NCBI GenBank assembly: GCA_951804985.1
Contig: OX638131.1
Span: 38,781,544-38,845,543, forward strand
Length of the DNA stretch: 64,000 nucleotides
Origin: Dryomyza anilis
Lineage: Eukaryota; Arthropoda; Insecta; Diptera; Dryomyzidae
Direction of reading: 5' to 3'
Position 1 is the first letter of the stretch, and each line of letters begins with the position of its first letter. Shown one piece after another: positions 1-11,304 of this stretch. The notes under the pieces were generated by a model, which worked only from the letters and a program-made list of their open reading frames with translations, did no database searches and was not told the DNA's origin. A program made the position numbers and the translations under genes.

Positions 1-861
1 CCCGTAGAATTCTTCCCCGTAGAGTTTTTCCCAGTAGAAGTTTTAGTGTGGTGAGTTTTAGTGTGGTGAGTTTTAGTGTGGTGAATTTTAGTGTGATGAG
101 TTTAAGTGTAGTGAATTTTATTGTTGTGTGTTGAATTGAAGTGTGGTGAATTTTAGTTTGGTCAGTTTAAGTGGGTCAATTTGAATGTGGTGAATTTTTG
201 TGTGTTTTAGTGTGGTGAAATTAAGTGTGGTGAGTTTTAGTGTGGTGAATTTTAGTGTGGTGAGTTTTAGTGTGGTGAATTTTAGTGTGGTGAGCTTTAG
301 TGTGGTGAAATTTAGTGTGGTGAGTTTTTGTGTGGTGAATTTTAGTGTGGTGAATATTAGTCTGGTAAATTTTAGTGTGGCGAGTTTTAGTGTGGTGAAT
401 TGTAGTGTGGTGAGTTTTAGTGTTGTGAATTTGAGTGTGGTGAATTTTAGTGTGGTTTATTTTGTTCTTGTTTTCTATCCTTTTTTATTTTTTGTTGTTT
501 TAGAGTTATAGCTTAAGTTTTGTGCTTTTACTTTTACTTTTGTTTTTGTTTTTGTATTTGATTTTTGCTTTTATTTTTGTGTTTTTGCTTTTGTATTTGA
601 GTTTTTTGTTTCATCTTCTTAGCTTGTGTATGTGCCGAGTTATGTCGTTTTGAAAGTTTTGGTTGTATGGGAGGTGCCAGCCCTTCTTTGTTCAATCCTG
701 CCCATATATAGCCTATGACACCCTCCGGACTCCATAGTATCCTGGTGCAAAATTTCAGTTAAATCGGTTCAGCGGTTTAGACGTGATGCTAGCACAAACA
801 GACAGACAGCCAGACAGACAGACAGACCGACAGACGGACCAAGAGTTTTATATATATAGAT
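1..861 (+). mobile_element. Satellite-bearing dispersed repeat, copy 1 (5' cut by window edge)
   Basis: The copy opens with GTAGAATTCTTCCCC-type 15-bp units and then has about 27 units of a degenerate 15-bp repeat (GTGTGGTGAGTTTTA) at about 45-455. A T/G-rich tract and a conserved tail follow: a block with CCTCCGGACTCCATAGTATC, a (GACA)n tract near 798-835, and the terminus TTTTATATATATAGAT. The same order recurs at 3621-4818 and 14934-16043, so this is one non-autonomous mobile family. Its class is uncertain. The (GACA)n plus TATATATAGAT end recalls non-LTR-derived or mini-me-like dipteran repeats. No coding capacity is supported; the array ORF (FSVVSFSVVN repeats) only reflects the 15-bp period. 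Confidence 0.75.
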
Positions 862-1351
862 AAATTAATAATTATAATTAAAGTTTGATTTGTAAATATA
901 TTTATCGAGTCGAAATATTGCATCTAATTTATAGAAAAAAAAGATCACTACTTTATAAATAGAAAAAATGGTCAAATGAATAAACCCATTAAGCAATTTA
1001 GGAGCGCTTTGAAATTGGAGTCATAAAGGAGACCTTTTTTTTTTTTGTTTTATGAACCCTTAGAAAAACTACTCATAAAAGTATCTCTTTTAAGGGCTCA
1101 TATATGAGGGTTTTAGGAGTAATAAAAGTTTCATAAATACGAGTGTTTTTGGGCTCATAAAATCGTACCCTCTCTCCAGAAGTAGGGAGCCTTTTGGTGC
1201 TCAAATGGGAATGTATTAAAAGTCTTATAAATATGAGGGTGTTTAGGCTCATACAATGAGGCCCTCTACCAAGGGGTCGGCAACCTTTCTGGGCTCTTTT
1301 AAGTGTCATATATTAGAGCAATACTCATAAATGTGACACATTAATTTAATG
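862..1351. other. Intergenic; degenerate repeat with hAT-like end
   Basis: No gene is seen. Between about 1095 and 1300 the segment with ATAAATATGAGGGTGT and GGCTCATA recurs two to three times in degenerate form. It ends with CAAGGGGTCGGCAACCTTT (1277-1295), which resembles terminal inverted repeats of hAT transposons. No opposite end or target duplication was found, so this is called only as a relic. Confidence 0.3.
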
Positions 1352-1510
1352 TTAATTTACCCCTTCCTAGAAGGGGTATATTAACATGTTAAATTTGCCG
1401 GTTGGTTTCATATAAATGAAGCAGAACTAGCTCCGGTTGACTATCTCCGAGAACCCTGTCCTGTAACCTGTCGAGTCTAGTACCAGTTCTTTCCCCGTAG
1501 GGTAGGGTGT
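1352..1510 (+). repeat. Short dispersed repeat, copy 1
   Basis: A block of about 150 bp shares ordered motifs with 6040-6183: CCCCTTCCTAG, CATGTTAAA, GTTGGTTTCATATAAA, CAGAACTAG, CCGGTT, and a terminal CCCCGTAGGGTAG. A partial inverted copy lies at 58275-58385. It is non-coding and its transposon class is not determined. Confidence 0.6.
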
Positions 1511-2025
1511 ACGAGAACGTATCGTGTCACTGCTAAGAATATCGTTACTGAAGCAGAAAGATGGCGCCATAGTAAAGAGTTTTATTTACACGCTAATGCG
1601 TATATAATTCGTAGACTGTTATTTTGAAAAACAATATTTCTTCCACGTAATAACAATGCACGCATGCTTTTGTGCAGTAGTTAGTGATATGCGTATGCAC
1701 GAGGGAAGAATCACAGAAAAGGATCTAAAGTACAAGTTCTGTGATTTTCAGAAAGCAAGTTTGAGGTTGTGTCGCATTTTCATTTGTTCGTGGCAACTAA
1801 ATTATGTAAATCTTTACAGCCTATAGCTAATGAATTAATCTATCCAATTGCATTATTATGTGTGTCCTATTTTATTGCAAAAAAGTTTTGACTTAGCCTC
1901 GGTTTCTCCTACATATCACCTAAGGAACATTACATCATGAGTCGTTCGATTCATAATAAACAACAAAAAAATTGTTTGGCGCAACAGCTCTGAAGGATCT
2001 ATGTATGTATGTTAGGTATGTTAAC
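1511..2025. other. Intergenic, nothing recognised
   Basis: AT-rich sequence without a coding-like ORF or clear repeat boundary. Confidence 0.5.
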
Positions 2026-2480
2026 CAGGGACAAACACATTTTGGAATATCGGTGTCGGTTCCAAATATTTTTTAATAACGATTCCGATTCCGGTTCCTT
2101 GTGGTCCCTGACAGATTCCGATTCCGCAGAGTTTCCGATTCAGTACCAAAGTTAATTTTTTAATTATTTATGATAAGGGACACGCAAAGAACCGGTACTG
2201 GAACTGACTTGAAAAAATGTGTGGAACCGAAATCGCAACCCATATACTTTTTTTTAGTTTGGAACCGGAATCCGAACCGCTATTTTTCAAATCTTGGAAC
2301 GAGAACCGACACCGATATTCCAAGGGTATTAGTACCACTCTGGGAACGTAAAGAACTGGAATTGTAACCGGTACCATTTCGATTATTAAAACCGCATCCG
2401 CAATCGGAACCGCTATTTTAAAAATCTTGGAGCCAAAACCGAAACTGATAATATTAAAGGTTTCAGTACCTGTAAGGAAC
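2026..2480. repeat. Degenerate GGAACCG/CGGTTCC-rich repeat block
   Basis: The stretch is dense in diverged copies of GGAACCG, CGATTCCG and their complements on both strands, starting with CAGGGACAAAC, which looks like an hAT-type terminus. The opposing ORFs here are artefacts of the repeat. It lies just downstream of the lipase 3' end. Confidence 0.4.
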
Positions 2481-2694
2481 GTAATTTCTTAAAATTAAGA
2501 ATAAAAATGAATAAATTAATTTCTCAAAATCCAGAAGAATATTTCTTGTTTTATTTTGTTTTTTGTATGATAACTAAGTAATTTGCTTTCTTAATATTCA
2601 AATGGTATGTTGTAGAGTTTGAGCAGCATTTTCTTGATATTAATGAAATTCAGTTATTCTGCATTCGAGACGAGTTCGTCATCTGTTTCAGAAG

Positions 2695-2700
2695 TTTATT
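2695..2700 (-). terminator. Poly-A signal of the lipase gene
   Basis: AATAAA on the minus strand lies about 45 bases beyond the lipase stop codon, the usual place for a cleavage and polyadenylation signal. Confidence 0.6.
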
Positions 2701-2744
2701 ACCCTCCACGTGCAAATATTAGAATTTGCATAAACAGTATCGGA

Positions 2745-5700
2745 TCATTCGTGTTTTCGCATCTCTTCCACCATATGCTCGTGAGCCAACTTTCGCGCAT
2801 CTATGCCCCACAACATGCTCATGTGGTTCCAGGTTTTGTGCGCGTACAACTCATCGTCCACCACATTCGGTAAGAGTTTGGCCAGCCGTTGTACATCAAT
2901 CTCGCTGGACAGATAATCGTTAAGCGTATAGTGCAAAGCTACGGGCGCAGTGATCTTTTGCAACGGATAATCAGGAGGCGAGTCCTTGTCATACAAACGC
3001 TTATTATCACGTACTCCATAGTCGAATTGACAAAAACGATCGGAACTTATAAGTTGAAAGTAGTGTTCAAACTGCTTGAGATTGCAGCCGGCGGGCACGT
3101 GACCGTAGACAGCTGGCAACATTGTCTGAAATGAGCAAATTCAAATAAGAAAAAAAAAACAGTTGGCTTACTGGAAACTTATACCATATTGAACTGCTTG
3201 GGATCCTTGCCAACAAACTGCCAGAAAGTTTCCATGCATGTGTCCACCGTGAGTTTAGAACGAAAGCAATTTGTCGTAAGAACTGTGGTCTGAGGCATGA
3301 ACTCGAGCACTATTTCCTTAGATAGTTGTATAAAATTCTTCATGGTGTTCCGCAATGGATTCTTGATATTTTTCATAAAGGCCACGGGCGCTAGGGCATG
3401 CATTATGTTGATTTTCTCATTGTACTCGGGACGCATGGAGCAGAGTACCCAGAATGATGTGGTGCCCTAGGTACGACGATGAGTATAATGAAGTTTATGT
3501 GCAGTAAGGTGTAACTTATTGTTTAACAACCATGGATTAATTATTAGGACTAACCAATAAGGTGTTCAAAATTTGTTTGAATTTGAACGACGGGAACATA
3601 TCGTTCTGGAATATTATAAACTAGCTGGACCCGTACACGACTCGTGCAAAGATTTTGTGAATGCAAGGATATGGAGTAATTTTATTAATATAAAGAACAT
3701 TTTTATTATTTATATAAGGGACCCGTGTTTTGCTGTGGACTTTTTTATTGGTTTTATAAATGTAGTAACCGAAACCAAACAAATTCTCCGCTAAAACAAC
3801 TTTTCTCAGACTGTGCTTCCCCGTAGAATTCTTTCCCATAGAATTCTTCCCCGTAGAGTTTTTCCTAGTAGAAGTTTTAGTGTGGTTAGTGTGGTGGGAT
3901 TCGGTGTGGTGAGTTTAGGTGTGGTGAAATTTGGTGTGGTGAGTTTTAATGTGGTTAATTTGAGTGTGGTGAATTTTAGTGTTTTTAATTTCAATGTGGT
4001 GAATTTTGGTGTGGTGAGTTATAGTATGGTGAGTTTTAGTGTGGTCAATTTTAGTGTGGCCAATTTTATTGTGTTGAGTTTTGGTGTGGTGAATTTGAGT
4101 ATGGTGGATTTTAGTGTGTTGAGTTTTAGTGTGGTGAATTTTATTGTGGTGTGTTTTAGTGTGGTGAATTTGATTGTGGTGAATTCTAGTGTCGTGAGTT
4201 TAAGTGGGTGAATTTGACTGTGGTGAATTTTAGTGTCTTGAATTTTAATGTGGTGAGTTTTGGTGTGGTGAGTTTCAATGTGGTGAGTTATAGTGTGGTG
4301 AGTTTTAGTGTGGTCAATTTTAGTGTCGTCAATTTTATTGTGATGAGTTTTGGTGTGATGAATTTGAGTGTGGTGAATTTTAGTGAGGTGAGTTTTAGTG
4401 TGGTGAATTTTAGTGTTGTTGATTTTGTTTTCTATCTTTTTTTTATTTTTCTGTTGTATTTGAGTTATTGCTTAAGTTTTGTGCTTTTACATTTGTTTTT
4501 GTGTTTGATTTTTGCTTTTGATTTTGTGTTTTTGCTTTTAATTATTTTTTTGTTGTATTTGAGTTTTTTGTTTCATGTTCGTAGCTGGTGAAAGTGCCGA
4601 GTTATATCGTTTCGAAAGTTTAGGTTGTATGGGAGGTACCACGCCCCTTTGTCAAATCCCGCCCATATATAGCCTATGACAACCTCCGGACTCTATAGTA
4701 TCCTGGTGCAAAATTTCGGTTAAATCGGTTCAGCGGTTTAGTCGTGATGCTGGAACAAACAGACAGACAGACAGACCGACAGACTGACAGACGGACCAAG
4801 AGTTTTATATATATAGATTTCGACTATTACAAATCTACCTCCTAGTACAATTTTCCGTTGTTCAAATTCAAAAATATTTGGCATATTATATTTTTTGTCC
4901 CTAATAAACAATCCTGGGCGGTGAGCAAAGTAAAAATCGAAAAAGTCTCAAATAAGTTACACCCTACTGTGCAGTATGTGTTTGTCTTACCTGTGAGTGT
5001 CCAAAGTAATGCAGCTGTGAGTGTCCTGTGCTGCTCAGTACATGATCAATCATGGCTGGTAAATCATGCATGCCTATTTCATGCCAGCTGAATTTCCAGT
5101 AAGATTTGTCTGTGTCCGGTTTGAGAGTAGTGTGATTTCGTGAGTATCGATTACCTCGTGCATTACCCATCCAGACGTCGTAACCCAGATCGTGTAGATA
5201 GTAACCTTTAAAATCGAGGAGATTTGAGTATTTCTTATTATCAACTGTACGATTTCCAATTTCGATGATATTAATTCTAAACATATTTAAGAGTTGTATA
5301 TAGACTTTGATACTAGACTATATAATAATATAATAGTTTGGCACTACAGTCCTATAAGAACTTAGGCCGAGCTCTCTCACCATATTTAGCTGTGCGTGTT
5401 ATATTTGTACTCAAAGTGGTGGGACCTACAGTTTAATGCCGAATCCGAACGGCGGGTGAGAGCTTTTTATAGGCAATGTTTTACTCTCGTATGTTTGCCA
5501 TTTACTGCCGAGAGGTAGCGTGGTATAGAAAAATGTTTCTATGAAAAGATGTTGTTAGCCCCAGTCCAGTCATGAACCGTGGACCTTTCGGCTCGCAGTC
5601 CAACGCACGAACCACTGAGCTACCGCGGCTACGATACTAGACTAGTACAAGTTAAATCGATTGTCATTCATGGTGATTCTTTTCATCCCTATCATTGTCC

Positions 5701-8118
5701 TTAATCTTTAAAGATTTTGATCGTTAAAACTATTAGAAGTCGTAACGATTTAAAGTAGTTTGGCGTTTTCTAGTTTCGGTAATCTAATGATAGTTTACAG
5801 TTACACCGTCATTGTAATTTAATTAGTCAGTTGAATTCTGTAGTCAATAACCTGAGGAAAAATTGTGTCAATTGCTCTAAAATTACCTATCACGTTACTG
5901 ATGAAAAGTCCTAAGGTATGCAGGTAGCAGACAATTCGTAACCATTATACGTGTTCTGCGACCGTTAATATTGGTACTGATGGAAGAGTGGTTTTTGAAG
6001 ACTAGTTTTGTTATACATCTAAAGGTCTACATGAGGTGCTAATTGACCCCTCCCTAGGACAACGCCATGTTAAAGTTGCCTGTTGGTTTCATATAAAAGA
6101 GCCAGAACTAGGACCGGTTAATTATATCCGAGGAATCAGTCACGAGTCAAGTCTAAAACCAGTTCGTTTCCCCGTAGGGTAGTCAAAACTCCAATACTAT
6201 GTTCTGTACGACAAAATTCAACTTTTGGCTGCACACATGAGAAAATCCTATATATTTTCTAACATTATGCTAAAAAATACATGTGTATCCCAGTTTTTCT
6301 TGATCAATTCATAATAGTTTTATTTGCATTTGAAAAGCAAGTGCATATCAAATTTTTGGTTGAACGTTTGAAAAAAGTTTTATGTACACACAAAGAAAAG
6401 ATTGGCAAATCTAACCGTAAACGACGGTTAATATTGCAGTGACCGAAAAACGTGGTAAATCGAACCGACTAAAAATTGTTAAAATAATAAGTAGTTCGTG
6501 AAAATAGTTCGTTTACCATGAAAAATAGTTCATCTACCAAGAATAATAGTTTGAGTACCATGAATAATAGTTCATTTACCATAAAATAGTTTTTTTACCA
6601 AGAAAAAACAATTTATTATTTCAAAAACTCATTTTAAATTGTTTAATTTATAAGTTAATTGAAAATCACTTAAATCAACCGGTGCGTAAGCACACGTCCA
6701 CGAATAGTTTGTCACTGAATATTAACGAACGAGTTGTCTAATTTTGTTCAAAGCATCAATATTCTCGATATTCTCATCGTAAAGAGAGAAGAGAGGAGAT
6801 AATTGTGTCGGAACCATATTTTCGGTTAGATAACCAACCAAAATAGTAAAGTTACAATTTTATTTGGTTAGTTTTACCATTTTAGTGGTTGAGCATAGTA
6901 ACTTTGCCATTTCCGTGGTTAGTCATACAATTTTTATGGTTAAATTTATATGGTACAATTCTTAGGATTAGTTTAACTATTTTTATGGTTAAAAAATACT
7001 CCAATTTATTTTAACATATTTTTGTCGATTAGATTAACCATCTGAATTGTACTTGTTGTTTGTGTTTTCAATACAAAATAGAAAAATGGTTTATTAACAA
7101 CATTTTTTGGTTTGATTAGCCTATATTATTTTTCTGTGTGTACTTCATAGCTGTGACATCACTTTGTATGAATATGAAAATGGTTGCCCGATTTCAAGTC
7201 GTATACAGCTTTTATTTATATTTAATACATTTAAATTGATTTTTGAAATATCTCATAGTACCATTTCAAATGGGAATAAAAACTTTAATCAAATTGATAT
7301 TGGAAAACCGTTTTCATATTCATACTCTGAGAGATCGCAGCTACAAAATATGTGCAACAAAAAAATAAAAAAAAATATTATGAAAATGTGATGTGCATTT
7401 GCAATTCAAATACAAATAAAAACTGTAAACGAAGTCATCTAAAACGAGTTGGGAAAGTTAGGACACATGGGTAAGTTCGGTCATATGGGGCGGACTTTTA
7501 TAGTCGGTCGGGCCCGACTATGGAATACCCTACACCATTAGTGGGATATTTAATTGTATATCTTAATTTTAAAGTTTTTAATTATACTGAACCTCCCCAC
7601 CCTCAGAATATTATTCACATATCAGAAATTTACATCTTATATCCCCATTATTTAAAAATTGATATAAAAGTATAAAAAACGAATACAAAAAATTAGAAAA
7701 ATGTAAATGGGCGGACCACTCCTATATTCAAAAATTTTGAAAGGCTAATATTTCATAGATTTGATTTTAATAATTTACGGATCAAATTTTTACTATGAAA
7801 ACCCGGGATACAATGAAAAAAAAAAGTGGGCGGATCACGCCCATTTTTGGGCCACATATTTTTAGGTAAATTCTAACAATACGTTTTAAATTTTATAACT
7901 ATACCTTGAATACTTTTCGAAATATTAGTTTCGAAAGAGTTATATAAAAGTTACTTGTATGGGAGGTGGGCGTGTCCGTTGACCGATTTTGCTCATTTTC
8001 AAACTCAGTTCCTACTTTTAGCTAAAATATATTGAGACGAAATTTCATCGCATTCTGATCAGTATTTCTCAAGTTATTCTGTATTCGGACAGCAAGACAG
8101 CAAGACAGCAAGACAGCA

Positions 8119-8203
<85 letters not shown>

Positions 8204-9281
8204 TGGCTAAACGGACTCGGGTAGTTATGCTGATCAAGAATATATATACTTTTCCATACCGGACACGCCTCCTAAGGGGCGTTACAATATATGCACAAAG
8301 TTAATATACCCTGTACCTCATAGGTGTAGGGTATAAAAACTCTTAGAATGATCCCTAGTTAAAATAGTGTCGGACGGTGTTATAGTTTGCTGAACTGTTT
8401 ACTATATACGTCAAATTAGAAAATGGTAGATTATTAATCCATTCAAATAATGGTGATGTACAGCAGCCAAGACAGAAAAAAAACAATTTTAGCTAAAACT
8501 TTAAACTTGTTGTTTCTCTAAATTTGTTTCCTATTTCAAAAACAAAAAAAGGTACGACTTAACCCATAAGCGGTGGAGCAAAGCTACCCCAAATGGACCC
8601 AAATCCACCCCAAATTGCTCTAAAACCATCTGTACAAAGTTAAATATTTATTTTGCTGTTTATTGTGCTGTGTTATTTTTTATCTGCGCATTTTGAGATA
8701 ATTGATCATTCTAATTCGGAAGAATTAACTTTTTGAAAAAAATTACCTTTTTTTCACATTTTTCGGAAAAACTGAGCCTAAATGTTCAAAGTTCTTGAAA
8801 ATAAGATGTTAATTAATTCATTAGGTCGATTCATTTAGATAAGCATGACTATGTTTAGAACTACTTAACTCGATTATTTTTTCCGATTGCCAATTCAGTC
8901 TTTACTCACCCAGACCACTCCAAGGACCCATTAATATCCACGTCGCCGAACTGTCCAAGAGTCCGTGCATGAGAAGCACAGGACGTCCATTTGGCTTGGG
9001 AATGCGATGCATGCGTAAGATATACTGATCGGAGGTAGTTACAAAATGCGTTTCCTCCGGGTATTTATACTTACGTAATATCTGGGCCTACAATTGCGAA
9101 AATGTTTTTATTTTATAAAACAAACATTTCTAAAGTAATTTTGAAATATTAAACATACTGTATCTAGACGAGCATCTTCTAGTACACCAGCCGGATAGTT
9201 ATCCACGAGATATTTTGAAACCAGACAGTCATTCGATACAATTAGAAGTGCTACTAAGACCACAATTAGGAAAAAATGCAT
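2745..9281 (-). CDS. Secreted/lysosomal acid lipase, five exons (alpha/beta hydrolase, Lip3/LIPA type)
   Basis: The exons are 9281-9159, 9087-8910, 5205-4991, 3466-3185 and 3125-2745. All introns are GT-AG, the phases agree, and the product is 392 residues, normal for the family. Residues 1-19 form a signal peptide (MHFFLIVVLVALLIVSNDC). The substrate-pocket motif MHGLLDSS is encoded by exon 2. The nucleophile is Ser171 in GHSQG, which spans the exon 3/4 junction. Asp336 (LNDYL) and His367 (WNHM) complete the expected triad. Family members hydrolyse neutral lipids or cholesteryl esters in gut lumen or lysosome. The start is the first ATG, directly ahead of the signal peptide. Intron 2 (3.7 kb) and intron 3 (1.5 kb) are expanded by mobile elements, but every coding segment is open. 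Which lipase paralogue this is cannot be decided here. Confidence 0.93.
3621..4818 (+). mobile_element. Satellite-bearing dispersed repeat, copy 2, in lipase intron 3
   Basis: A complete-looking copy starts CTAGCTGGACCCGTACACGA and has GTAGAATTCTTCCCC-type units at about 3817-3870. About 37 degenerate units of GTGTGGTGAGTTTTA follow (about 3876-4425), then the conserved tail with (GACA)n (about 4758-4795) and TTTTATATATATAGAT. It lies antisense to the host lipase within its third intron. It is a non-coding member of the family also at 1-861 and 14934-16043. Confidence 0.8.
5321..5632 (-). mobile_element. tRNA-derived SINE (family 1), in lipase intron 2
   Basis: Read on the minus strand it starts with a tRNA-like head: GCCGCGGTAGCTCAGTGGTT (pol III A box), then a B-box-like segment slightly altered in this copy. 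A body of about 200 bp follows (CCGAGAGGTAGC in plus-strand terms), ending in an ATTATTATA-type tail. It is flanked by a perfect 12-bp target duplication, GATACTAGACTA, at 5309-5320 and 5633-5644. Other copies are at 22463, 35655, 47884 and 53093. Confidence 0.88.
6040..6183 (+). repeat. Short dispersed repeat, copy 2
   Basis: It matches 1352-1510 in order of motifs (GACCCCTCCCTAG, GCCATGTTAAAGTTGCC, GTTGGTTTCATATAAAAG, CCCCGTAGGGTAG) and lies in lipase intron 2. A partial minus-strand copy is at 58275-58385. Confidence 0.6.
6384..7143. mobile_element. MITE-like element filled with ACCAT/TGGTTA motifs
   Basis: It is bounded by imperfect inverted ends GTACACACAAAGAAAAG (left) and its counterpart TTTTTCTGTGTGTAC (right). 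The interior repeats AAAATAGTT-TACCAT on one side and TTACCATTTTxGTGGTTA on the other, in degenerate form. No ORF is present. It lies in lipase intron 2. Related ends (ACACACAAARAAAA) bound 14650-16194 and probably 50505-51435. Confidence 0.5.
7444..8339 (+). mobile_element. INE-1/mini-me-like element 1, in lipase intron 2
   Basis: It starts ACGAGTTGGGAAAGTTAGG, carries GTCGGTCGGGCCCGACTAT, and contains a long (GACA)n microsatellite (about 8120-8202). The core ATCAAGAATATATATACTT follows, and it ends TGTAGGGTATAAAAA. Dipteran INE-1/DINE-1 and mini-me elements share this (TA)n core next to (GTCY)n. Other copies are at 34897, 36483, 41875-43308 and 45901. No conserved protein is encoded. Confidence 0.75.
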
Positions 9282-9866
9282 TATTCTGGTACCGTGCTAA
9301 ATTCTACGTCCGATTGGTAATAAAAGCGGTACGTTACTGTCAGCGAATTGATATTTTAATGCTTTAATTTGAACATGTAAATCAGTATTTCATCCGATTA
9401 TTATCTATATTTCGTAATTACAGGTTAATTGCGTGTGCTAGAGTTTATTTTCTGGTTCGCTAAACACTCAAGACTCACAAACATTTAAAAAGTGTTAAAT
9501 TATTTTTATTTTAAAATAATTTACCACTCTTTGTGGGTTGCAAATTGATGTTACTAGGGGCGTTAGATGAAATGACGTTTGCACAAATCAAAGTTCAAAG
9601 TAGCAATATGATTGATTATATGATTGAATACCCAATTGTTGGTCAATGTTTTAACTACTTAGTAGTAATAATTAACTACTAAGTAGTTAAATCATTATTT
9701 TTTGAAAAGACCCTGATTTTTAAACTTTGTTAGGTGCCAACAGACAATTAGATGTTATTTAAGTCATGATGAGTCATATTTTCACTGGATTTATCAGGTA
9801 ATTGGAGAGACTTTCGTTCTCGGACTAATATAAATACAGAATTTTGAAGTCTACACATATTGCTGC

Positions 9867-9872
9867 TTTATT
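9867..9872 (-). terminator. Poly-A signal of the Kunitz-like gene
   Basis: AATAAA on the minus strand lies only nine bases after the stop codon at 9881. This supports the predicted third exon and implies a very short 3' UTR. Confidence 0.6.
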
Positions 9873-9880
9873 AGATATAT

Positions 9881-10369
9881 CTATACAGCGATAAATAATA
9901 TAATATAGAACCCCAAAAACGTTAGTGCAGTAAAGTCCATCTCAAGTAATCTTGTGATGGGGTCAATTAATGTTTCCGCGCCGCTTGAATCATCGTCTTT
10001 TTGTGTTCTGCATTATAAAAAAAAACAAAAATTATTTGATTTATATTTTCGAATGCAAACATTTTATACAGTGTAATGCATGATGCAATACATCGGGCTT
10101 CTGTTCGACAGATGATCTTTCGTCGTACCAGACATGCGTAGGTTTGATTGCATAAATGGGTTTCAGGACTATAACGCCAATGTTTTGTATAAATTCCGCA
10201 TTCACCTTCACCTATCTTCGGTGTACATCGGCCTGAGTATAAAAATGAAATCGAAAATTGAAAACAGTTTATATAATACGGCGTACGTACCCGGTAAATT
10301 GGCATTGGCTTGAGTTATTAATACATTAAACAATAGTGTGACAATCAGTTGGAATTTGTAGTAATTCAT
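9881..10369 (-). CDS. Kunitz-like secreted or membrane-anchored protein, three exons
   Basis: The exons are 10369-10291, 10232-10070 and 10007-9881, with GT-AG introns of 58 and 62 bases. The 122-residue product has a signal peptide (residues 1 to about 23, ending TQANA). The Kunitz-type cysteine frame is C-x8-C-x15-C-x5-C-x7-C-x5-C-x3-C at about residues 29-78. The C3-C4 loop is two residues shorter than usual and there is a seventh cysteine. The residue after the second cysteine, the P1 position of classical inhibitors, is glycine, so trypsin-type inhibition is unlikely. Splicing the second intron replaces a random tail with an acidic linker (QKDDDSSGAE) and a 17-residue hydrophobic C-terminus (FTALTFLGFYIILFIAV). 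That suggests a GPI-anchor signal or membrane anchor. If intron 2 is retained, the protein ends at 9967 instead. Confidence 0.72.
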
Positions 10370-10433
10370 TAAATAATAAATCAAAATAACAAAAATTAAA
10401 ACAAAAAAACTTCAAAAACTGATTTTGTTATGA

Positions 10434-10480
10434 TTGAACTGACTGTAGATGGAACGATTGCTATTTATTCATTTCATAAA
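10434..10480 (-). promoter_or_regulatory. Candidate core promoter of the Kunitz-like gene
   Basis: On the minus strand a TATA-like AATAAATAG (about 10471-10479) precedes an arthropod initiator-like TCAGTT (about 10435-10440) by about 31-36 bases. That is about 70 bases ahead of the ATG at 10369. This rests on spacing and motif match only. Confidence 0.35.
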
Positions 10481-10847
10481 TGAAAAACGACAAACGGAAT
10501 AAAAATTTGTTGCAGCAACCAATTTGTTAGGTCGTTTCTTACTCACGGAAAATGAATAATTTATAGTTTGGACTACTACACAGACAAAAAATCGTAAAAC
10601 TTTAGCCAAAAGGTACATCAACACAATTCAATATTTGCTAAAACTGCGCTGACTAAATTATTAATTGTATTACACATTCTTCATATTAGCAATCACATTT
10701 GCTGGCAAAAGCTATGTGTATTCGCATACCGCGTTGATTTTATAGCAGTGCGTGGTGTGAGTGCGTGTACTCCCTTACAGTGCTGGTGAATTTGGTGGAA
10801 TTCGTGAAATTGGTGGAAAAACGACACCAAAAAACATGCCTCAGGGC

Positions 10848-11045
10848 TAGGGATGTCCATCTGAAAAAAAAATATCGATGGTTTTGTCGATATAATACAT
10901 CGATGTTTCTGATATATAGAGAAAAAACATGGATGTTTTTGGAAAATAATTTAAATTTTGATGAAGATTTTATAAGATTTAAATCTATATATCGAGGGCT
11001 TATATTCAATACTGCCTATCTACAATTTTGACGAAAATGAGTTTT
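10848..11045. mobile_element. Possible hAT-like end with ATCGATG motifs
   Basis: TAGGGATGTCCAT at 10848-10860 matches the first nine bases of the hAT-like element at 11305. It is followed by several CATCGATGTT/ATCGATGG motifs. No second end or target duplication was found, so it is a truncated or unrelated fragment. Confidence 0.3.
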
Positions 11046-11304
11046 TGATGCAGAAATCTTCACTGATCACCCCTGCATCTATGACATTAATTTAGAACCA
11101 ACAAAATATTTCTATTACTGTTATATTTTTATTTCAATAATTTGTCTATCTACATGAATGATTTTTTATGAATGCAATAGTGTATATCTACACACAATTT
11201 TTGCTTAAAGGTTTATAATGACTTTAAAAAAAGCATTCCATGTATGGATTAGTATATATATTCTTTTACGCATAATTTTATGAGTCAATTTCGTGGGTCC
11301 TAAC

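Noticed and set aside
200..511. ORF of repeating FSVVSFSVVN
   Set aside because: Product of a 15-bp non-coding satellite; the same arrays at 3813-4591 and 15565-15795 give similar peptides and the opposite strand gives KTHHTKTHHT.
8022..8237. Minus ORF with SVCLSVCL repeats
   Set aside because: Translation of the (GACA)n microsatellite in an INE-1-like element.
10765..11031. Opposed ORFs near 10.8-11.0 kb
   Set aside because: No domain or splice support, and they overlap ATCGATG-rich repeat sequence.
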